Below are positions 5,276-9,468 of a stretch of 9,468 nucleotides of DNA, piece by piece (position 1 is the first letter of the stretch; each line of letters starts with the position of its first letter). The translations under genes were made by a program, and so were the position numbers. The notes under the pieces are model-generated. The model searched no databases and was not told the DNA's origin. It saw nothing but the letters and a program-made list of their open reading frames with translations. This DNA comes from Pseudomonas fluorescens (GTDB taxonomy: Bacteria > Pseudomonadota > Alphaproteobacteria > UBA2136 > UBA6156), in assembly GCA_003241595.1 (NCBI GenBank), contig QFOU01000054.1, positions 1-9,468 of the forward strand. Direction: 5' to 3'.

Positions 5276-7765
5276 TTAGCTGTTGGCTTTAGCGGCGGCG
5301 TTTTTCAGGTCGTCGATGGTGCGTTTGACTTCCTTGAAGAGGAAGCCTTCGACCACATCGCCTTCCTTGAAGTCGGTGTAGTTGGCAAACGTCATCCCGC
5401 ACTCGAAGCCGGAGTTGACGTCCTTCACATCATCCTTGCCGCGGCGAATGCTCGCGAGCTCGCCGGTGTGGATGACCTTACCATCGCGCAGGATGCGGAT
5501 CTTGCTGCCGCGCGAAAGCTTGCCATCGGTAACCATACAGCCGGCGATCTTGGTGCGTTCGAAGGTGAAGATGGCGCGGATCTCGGCCTGGCCGGTGATC
5601 TCTTCCACCTGCGACGGGGCGAGCAAGCCGGACATGGCCGCCTTGATGTCGTCCACAAGATTATAGATGATGCTGTAGTAGCGGAGTTCGATGCCGTTGC
5701 GGTCGGCCACTTCGCGCGCGGTGGCATCGGCGCGGACATTGAAGCCCACGACCAGTGCACCTGCGGTGGAGGCCAAGTTCACGTCGTTCTCGGTGATCAC
5801 ACCCACGGCCGAGGTAATGACCTTGACCTTGACCTGCGACTGGTCGGCATTGAGTTGATCCAGCGCGAAGGCGATGGCTTCGGTGGAGCCCTGAACGTCG
5901 GCCTTGATGATGACGTTGAGGTCTTTCTGACCTTCGGCGGCCATCTTCTCCATCAGGTTTTCCAGCGTCATCTTACGGGCGGCCTGCGCGCGTTCACGCT
6001 CGTTGCGTTCGCGCTCGGCGGCGGCATCCTTGGCCACGCGCTCGTTCTCGGTGACGATGAACTGGTCACCTGCGGAGGGCACCCCTTGCAGACCGAGAAT
6101 TTCCACTGGCATGGAGGGGCCGGCTTCCTTCACGTTCTGGCCACGGTCGTTCACCAGACCGCGCACGCGGCCCCAGAACTGACCTGCGACGAGGATATCG
6201 CCCACTTTAAGGGTACCACGGCTGACCACCACGGTGGCGACAGGGCCGCGGCCTTTATCGAGGCGGGCTTCCACCACCGTACCATCGGCGCGACGGTCGG
6301 GGTTGGCCTTGAGATCGAGGACGTCGGCTTGCAAGAGGACGATCTCTTCGAGTTCGCCGAGGCCCATGCCGGTGAGACCGGAGACGGGTACGCAGGGTAC
6401 GTTACCGCCGAATTCTTCGATAACGACATCCTGCGTGAGAAGGTCGTTCTTCACCTTGGCGGGGTTGACGCCCGGCTTATCCATCTTGTTGAGGGCGACC
6501 ACGATCGGCACTTCCGCCGCGCGGGCGTGCTGAATGGCTTCGATGGTTTGCGGCATGATACCGTCGTCGGCGGCGACCACCAGAATCACCACATCGGTGA
6601 CCTTGGCGCCGCGTGCACGCATGGCGGTAAACGCGGCGTGGCCCGGCGTATCGAGGAAGGTGATGAGGCGGCCCGAGGGCGCTTTAACCTGGTAAGCACC
6701 GATGTGCTGGGTGATACCACCGGCTTCACCCTTGACGACGTTGGCCTTGCGCAGGCTGTCGAGCAGGGTGGTTTTCCCGTGGTCCACGTGGCCCATGACG
6801 GTAACGATCGGGGGACGGGTCACCAGTTCGTCGGCACTGTCGGCACCTTCCAGCAGCGTATCTTCGATGCTGGTGGTGTCGGCGAGGATCGGGGTGTGTC
6901 CGAATTCGCTGACGATCACTTCGGCGGTGGATTGGTCGATGGTTTGGTTGGCGGTCACGAATTCGCCCATGCCCATCAGCTTCTTGACCACGTCGGCGGC
7001 CTTTTCGGTCATGCGGGCGGCGAGTTCGGCCACGGTGATGAATTCGGGGATCACGACATCGCGGAAGACCTTCTCGGCGGGGCCGGAGGACTGCATGTCG
7101 GACGTTTCGCCACGGGGGCCACGGCGGCGGCGGCCACCGGAGTTGGCGCGCTGGCGGTCGGCCAGTTCTTCCAGATACGCGTTACGACCGCGCTTGCTGT
7201 TGAGATCGCGGCCTTCCGGCTTGCCACCGGCACCGTTGCCGGACGAGGTACGCTTGCGGGCGTCATCGGAGCTGACGGTTTTTGTCGCGGTGAAGCTCTT
7301 GCTATCGACGGTACGGCCGGCGCCTGCGCTGGCGATGGTACCGCTCTGGACACCACCGGCACCGGAACCGGCGCGGTTGGCGGCACGTTCTTGCGCGGCC
7401 TTGGCGGCGGCTTCGGCAGCGGCCTTACGGGCCTCTTCCTCTTCCTGAGCGCGTTGGGAGGCCTGCTTGACGCGGTCTTCCTGCAATTGGGTGGCGCGGC
7501 GGAGGGCGTCCTGCATTTCGGACTGCTTTTGGGCTTCGGCGCTTTGAGCAGCTTGCAGAGCGGCCATGCGGCGCTGCATTTCTTCCGACGTGGCGGTGGT
7601 GGCGGACGGCACGTTGTTATTCAATGCCGACGGGGCATCGAAACGGCGACGGCGTACTTCTACCGACACAGCTCCACCGCTACGCGGCGCGGGCGTAGAC
7701 CCCACGCTGAGCGTACCCCCGCCGATGGTGAGGGTCTTCTTGGGTGTTTGCGGTGTATCGGACAT
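5276..7765 (-). CDS. infB: Translation initiation factor IF-2
   Basis: IF-2 is the GTPase that brings formyl-Met-tRNA to the 30S subunit and promotes subunit joining. The 829-residue protein starts with an IF2-associated segment (about 11-42, ending VSVEVRRRRF), then a charged Ala/Gln/Glu-rich coiled coil (about 60-132) and a basic low-complexity linker. An IF2_N domain follows (about 233-290, VFRDVVIPEFITVAELA). The GTPase domain has all motifs: GHVDHGKT (325-332), Thr352 in GGITQHIGAY, DTPGH (372-376) and NKMDK (426-430), followed by SGLTGMG. The C-terminal domains include VIIKADVQGSTEAI and finish NAAAKANS. The ATG at 7765 is supported by AAGGAAA eight bases upstream. It lies 79 bases after ylxR; a candidate promoter with a palindrome sits in that gap. 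rbfA, its usual next partner, is separated by an inverted gene and a terminator. Confidence 0.99.
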   Translation of the reverse strand: MSDTPQTPKKTLTIGGGTLSVGSTPAPRSGGAVSVEVRRRRFDAPSALNNNVPSATTATSEEMQRRMAALQAAQSAEAQKQSEMQDALRRATQLQEDRVKQASQRAQEEEEARKAAAEAAAKAAQERAANRAGSGAGGVQSGTIASAGAGRTVDSKSFTATKTVSSDDARKRTSSGNGAGGKPEGRDLNSKRGRNAYLEELADRQRANSGGRRRRGPRGETSDMQSSGPAEKVFRDVVIPEFITVAELAARMTEKAADVVKKLMGMGEFVTANQTIDQSTAEVIVSEFGHTPILADTTSIEDTLLEGADSADELVTRPPIVTVMGHVDHGKTTLLDSLRKANVVKGEAGGITQHIGAYQVKAPSGRLITFLDTPGHAAFTAMRARGAKVTDVVILVVAADDGIMPQTIEAIQHARAAEVPIVVALNKMDKPGVNPAKVKNDLLTQDVVIEEFGGNVPCVPVSGLTGMGLGELEEIVLLQADVLDLKANPDRRADGTVVEARLDKGRGPVATVVVSRGTLKVGDILVAGQFWGRVRGLVNDRGQNVKEAGPSMPVEILGLQGVPSAGDQFIVTENERVAKDAAAERERNERERAQAARKMTLENLMEKMAAEGQKDLNVIIKADVQGSTEAIAFALDQLNADQSQVKVKVITSAVGVITENDVNLASTAGALVVGFNVRADATAREVADRNGIELRYYSIIYNLVDDIKAAMSGLLAPSQVEEITGQAEIRAIFTFERTKIAGCMVTDGKLSRGSKIRILRDGKVIHTGELASIRRGKDDVKDVNSGFECGMTFANYTDFKEGDVVEGFLFKEVKRTIDDLKNAAAKANS

Positions 7766-7792
7766 GGGTACAATTTCCTTAAAATTCTGCCG

Positions 7793-7822
7793 CTTTTAGC
7801 GCCTAAAACGCCCTTATGTCAA
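7793..7822 (-). promoter_or_regulatory. Candidate infB promoter overlapped by a palindrome
   Basis: On the - strand, a perfect TTGACA (7822-7817), an 18-base spacer and TAAAAG (7798-7793, four of six consensus bases) lie 28 bases before the infB ATG. The perfect inverted repeat TTTTAG-cgc-CTAAAA (7794-7808) covers the -10 and part of the spacer, so a repressor site is conceivable. The -10 is weak; the assignment rests on the -35 and its position. Confidence 0.42.
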
Positions 7823-7844
7823 GGGTTGAACGGCGGGGACGGGT

Positions 7845-8126
7845 TTAGCTTTGTGGAGGAAGGGATTGAAGCAAAGGTTCAATCTCTTCCCACGTTAACG
7901 GCGGGCGGTTGGTTTTGAGCCGGTGAGCGAAGGCTTTTTTCTTGATGGCCATGGCCAGAGCCTGCGCATTCGGCTGGATATAGACGCCGCGGCCTGCGGC
8001 ACGGTGAGGGCCAAGACACCGTTCGGGCGTGGGGACGCCGCCCACATTCACAAAGCGCACAAGTTCGTTCTGCGGCAGTTTTTTGCCGGTAGCGACGCAG
8101 GTGCGGATCGGTTGGTGGGTGGTCAT
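7845..8126 (-). CDS. ylxR: YlxR family RNA-binding protein (DUF448)
   Basis: A 93-residue basic protein of the YlxR family, named RnpM in Bacillus, where it is linked to RNase P control. The fold's hallmarks are visible: RTCVATGKKL (8-17), ELVRFV (21-26), and the conserved GRGVYIQP (45-52), followed by a Lys-rich helix AIKKKAFAHRL (60-70). A TGA lies in frame shortly upstream of the ATG at 8126, so the start cannot extend further; the ribosome site is weak (AGGTGG very close to ATG). In most proteobacteria this gene follows nusA and precedes infB. Here infB follows after 79 bases, but nothing resembling nusA lies upstream, only a gap of 192 bases and a divergent unrelated gene. No good promoter was identified for it. 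Confidence 0.93.
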   Translation of the reverse strand: MTTHQPIRTCVATGKKLPQNELVRFVNVGGVPTPERCLGPHRAAGRGVYIQPNAQALAMAIKKKAFAHRLKTNRPPLTWEEIEPLLQSLPPQS

Positions 8127-8318
8127 GCCACCTGCATTTCACATTTCGGACAGGTTTGGCAAGGCTTGGGATGTGCGTGGTAAGATTTCGTTATTGCTCT
8201 GTTTTGGGCGTGCGCCTGTACGCGCTCTCAATTTTCATTGGCGCACATGCCTGTTTTTGCATACACTTAGATCATCTTGTGAATCGCTTTTTTCTCTTAC
8301 CCCTGAAAGGATGACCCC

Positions 8319-8792
8319 GTGGCAGATGATGAATCCACGTCTTGTCCCCCTACACGTTTTCCGGCCCTTGAGAACCGCATAAAGGCTTTACACGCCAAGC
8401 TGGCAGACCGCAGCCGTGGACTTCCGCCTGTTGTGAACAGGGAAGCATCTCCGCCCGCGCCAAAAGCTTATATGCGTTTGGAAGTGCCGTACCACACCGT
8501 GTCTCCGTCGCGTCGACCGACCGCGTTTCCGCAGTTGGAAGCCGATATAGAGGCGTTGCGCGCCCGTACATGGGCGCGTGCACAGGCCTTGCCAACCTTT
8601 CCGCACGCGACCGCGCATGAGGAGGCGAGCACAGCGCGGGCCACACCGATCAAACGTTCCCGCAAGGCAGCCCCTTTACCTCCCCTCAAATGGTATCAGG
8701 GTCAAAACCTTGTTGCGATCGGTGTTCTTGTTGTTGTGGTGTACGTGCTGGCCACAAGCCTTGTCGCCCACTACCAGTGGTTCTTCTCTTAA
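8319..8792 (+). CDS. Hypothetical single-span membrane protein with a duplicated 25-residue motif
   Basis: Not recognised. The 157-residue product starts at GTG 8319, preceded at a good distance by GAAAGGA (8305-8311). An ATG at 8311 is in another frame. Residues 12-36 (TRFPALENRIKALHAKL...) and 68-92 (TAFPQLEADIEALRART...) align without gaps at 12 of 25 identical positions. The shared pattern is T-x-FP-x-LE-x-x-I-x-AL-x-A, then R and finally LP, suggesting two copies of a short helical module separated by a Pro-rich linker. A basic stretch (KRSRK, 112-116) precedes one strongly hydrophobic segment, about 130-150 (NLVAIGVLVVVVYVLATSLVA), near the C-terminus. This predicts a tail-anchored inner-membrane protein with its soluble part in the cytoplasm. 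A possible promoter is TTGGCG (8238-8243), 18 bases, TACACT (8262-8267), but the match is modest. A strong terminator follows, so it is probably monocistronic. Confidence 0.8.
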   Translation: MADDESTSCPPTRFPALENRIKALHAKLADRSRGLPPVVNREASPPAPKAYMRLEVPYHTVSPSRRPTAFPQLEADIEALRARTWARAQALPTFPHATAHEEASTARATPIKRSRKAAPLPPLKWYQGQNLVAIGVLVVVVYVLATSLVAHYQWFFS

Positions 8793-8813
8793 CGCTTCTG
8801 GTTTCTATTGCAC

Positions 8814-8844
8814 AAAAAAGCCCCGGCACAACCGGGGCTTTTTT
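8814..8844 (+). terminator. Intrinsic terminator after the tail-anchored protein gene
   Basis: AAAAAAGCCCCGG (8814-8826) pairs perfectly with CCGGGGCTTTTTT (8832-8844), giving 13 pairs around a CACAA loop. It begins 21 bases after the stop codon. Its T tract overlaps the start of the next promoter. Confidence 0.93.
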
Positions 8845-8871
8845 GTTGACTTTGTGCCCATACGGTATACT
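8843..8871 (+). promoter_or_regulatory. Sigma-70-like promoter for the 141-residue hypothetical gene
   Basis: TTGTTG (8843-8848), 17 bases and TATACT (8866-8871) form one reading. TTGACT (8846-8851), 17 bases and ACTTAT (8869-8874) form an overlapping alternative. Either gives a leader of roughly 30-35 bases. It sits directly on the preceding terminator, a compact terminator-promoter junction. Confidence 0.6.
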
Positions 8872-8911
8872 TATCGGGATGTTGTTTTGACACCATCTTC
8901 TGGAGGCGATT

Positions 8912-9337
8912 ATGCCGAAGTCCATGCCACGTTTCCCTATTTTAACCTATGAACAGCTGATGAGCGACGGGTACTTCAAAGCCTTTCCCGACATTGATGC
9001 CGTGCCGGAATTGCCGGCGGAATTCCATGCCATGGCCGCCCTGCTGATGGGCTACCATTTTTCCGACGACATTACGGTCGTGGATCTGCCTGACGGCAGC
9101 GGCATTGTGATGACCGAGCACCATGTGCGCGGGAGGGCCTACACCCTCCGCTGGAGTGACGCAGTGGCCGACCGGCAGATGCGTCGTGCGGCGGTGATCG
9201 TCGGCATGTCGTCGCCCGTGCAGAGCCAGGCTGTGCCCGTGGCCACGCGGCAGGTGATGCTGGCGTGGATGCTGACCAGCTGGTTTGGAGTGGCGGAGAT
9301 CGTTCCGGCTCCGGCCCCTTTGCAAAAAGCCAGCTAA
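8912..9337 (+). CDS. Hypothetical protein, 141 residues
   Basis: Not recognised. The start is well supported by GGAGG (8902-8906) five bases before the ATG and a promoter just upstream. The protein is soluble-looking with no signal peptide. It has an N-terminal part rich in Pro and aromatic residues (FPILTYEQLMSDGYFKAFPDID), then a helix (EFHAMAALLMGYHF, about 37-50) and a likely pair of beta strands (DITVVDLPDGSGIVM and RAYTLRWSD, about 53-82). It ends with a helix containing RQVMLAWMLTSWFGVAEIV (about 112-130) and a Pro/Ala tail. No metal-binding cluster or catalytic triad stands out. It is followed by hairpins without a T tract and then another + gene, so it may be co-transcribed with that gene. 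Confidence 0.78.
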   Translation: MPKSMPRFPILTYEQLMSDGYFKAFPDIDAVPELPAEFHAMAALLMGYHFSDDITVVDLPDGSGIVMTEHHVRGRAYTLRWSDAVADRQMRRAAVIVGMSSPVQSQAVPVATRQVMLAWMLTSWFGVAEIVPAPAPLQKAS

Positions 9338-9358
9338 GGTCGGCGTATTCCGAGACAA

Positions 9359-9386
9359 GAGAGCCCTGCGGATGCGCGGGGCTCTC
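9359..9386 (+). other. RNA hairpin without a T tract after the 141-residue gene
   Basis: GAGAGCCC (9359-9366) pairs with GGGCTCTC (9379-9386), and TGCG pairs with CGCG including one G-T pair. The result is 12 pairs with a GATG loop. The bases after it are AGAGATCACT, not T-rich, so it is not a standard intrinsic terminator. It may stabilise the upstream message or act as an intercistronic element. Confidence 0.55.
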
Positions 9387-9390
9387 AGAG

Positions 9391-9419
9391 ATCACTCCTC
9401 GTTTTAGGGAGGCCGTGAT
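9391..9419 (+). promoter_or_regulatory. Hairpin that could cover the ribosome site of the last gene
   Basis: ATCAC (9391-9395) can pair with GTGAT (9415-9419) and CCTC (9397-9400) with GAGG (9409-9412), around an eight-base loop. The paired bases include most of the Shine-Dalgarno GGGAGG (9407-9412) and the first two bases of the ATG at 9418. The stem is interrupted and its stability was not calculated. Confidence 0.3.
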
Positions 9420-9468
9420 GGCCCTTTATATTCTGATGTGCCGTTGTGATGACATGGACCGAATGTCT
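9418..9468 (+). CDS. Start of a further gene, cut by the window end; possibly YciI-like
   Basis: The first 17 codons read MALYILMCRCDDMDRMS with no stop. AGGGAGG (9406-9412) is five bases before the ATG, an excellent ribosome site. The hydrophobic strand followed by a DD and an Arg loosely recalls the first strand of YciI-family proteins, but 17 residues are too few to assign a family. It follows the 141-residue gene by 80 bases on the same strand. Confidence 0.65.
   Translation, partial: MALYILMCRCDDMDRMS

Noticed and set aside
6702..7448. 248-codon + strand open frame inside infB
   Set aside because: Ser/Pro/Arg-rich shadow frame over the low-complexity linker and GTPase region of infB; no family resemblance.
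5270..7918. 882-codon + strand open frame running opposite the whole of infB
   Set aside because: It is a mirror of the GC-rich infB coding strand: low-complexity Gly/Val/His/Asp-rich, no recognisable domain and no ribosome site evidence. infB is unambiguous on the other strand.
8156..8186. TTGGCA and TAAGAT as a promoter upstream of the tail-anchored gene
   Set aside because: A 19-base spacer and a start more than 120 bases from the gene make it weaker than the alternative at 8238-8267.
8029..8382. 117-codon + strand open frame including ATG 8311
   Set aside because: Overlaps ylxR antisense and the tail-anchored gene in another frame. The GTG at 8319 has the better ribosome spacing, and its product has a coherent membrane segment and repeat.
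8942..9358. 138-codon - strand open frame opposite the 141-residue gene
   Set aside because: His/Arg/Gly-rich with no upstream ribosome site, whereas the + strand frame has a good Shine-Dalgarno and promoter.

Overview
The window looks like a chromosomal segment of an alphaproteobacterium. The S15, IF-2, RbfA, TruB and YlxR proteins read as alphaproteobacterial-type sequences, the protein set is GC-rich, and transcription units end in clean intrinsic terminators. No rRNA, tRNA, CRISPR array, insertion sequence or phage gene was recognised. The genus cannot be named from the sequence alone.

Left part (1-2930, + strand): two cyclic-di-GMP genes in separate transcription units. The first (6-581) is a small stand-alone GGDEF-fold protein whose catalytic motif is almost erased but whose RxxD product-binding motif is kept, so it looks like a c-di-GMP sensor rather than an enzyme. 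The second (770 or 773 to 2890) has a receiver-like N-terminus, then PAS, an altered GGDEF (DGDQF with an intact RxxD) and an EAL domain with all key residues. It is most likely a c-di-GMP phosphodiesterase tuned by its upstream domains.

Middle and right-middle (3022-8126, - strand): the translation cluster ylxR - infB - rbfA - truB - rpsO, in conserved order but interrupted. An unknown + strand gene (about 4691-5221) sits between infB and rbfA, with a bidirectional terminator closing both it and infB. A near-consensus sigma-70 promoter restarts transcription in front of rbfA. The usual upstream partners rimP and nusA are absent: ylxR is preceded by an intergenic gap and a divergent unrelated gene. 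infB may also have its own promoter overlapping a perfect small palindrome. TruB is short and ends after the catalytic domain.

Right part (8319-9468, + strand): three small genes of unknown or uncertain function. They are a tail-anchored-type protein with a duplicated 25-residue motif (closed by a strong terminator), a 141-residue hypothetical with its own promoter, and the first 17 codons of a further gene. Two RNA hairpins precede that last start, one of which would cover its ribosome binding site.

Overall this is mainly a housekeeping locus with small lineage-specific genes inserted around and within a normally continuous operon, beside a c-di-GMP signalling pair. I see no convincing new multi-gene system. 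The most unusual items are the broken infB operon, the stand-alone I-site-only GGDEF protein, and the duplicated motif in the tail-anchored protein.
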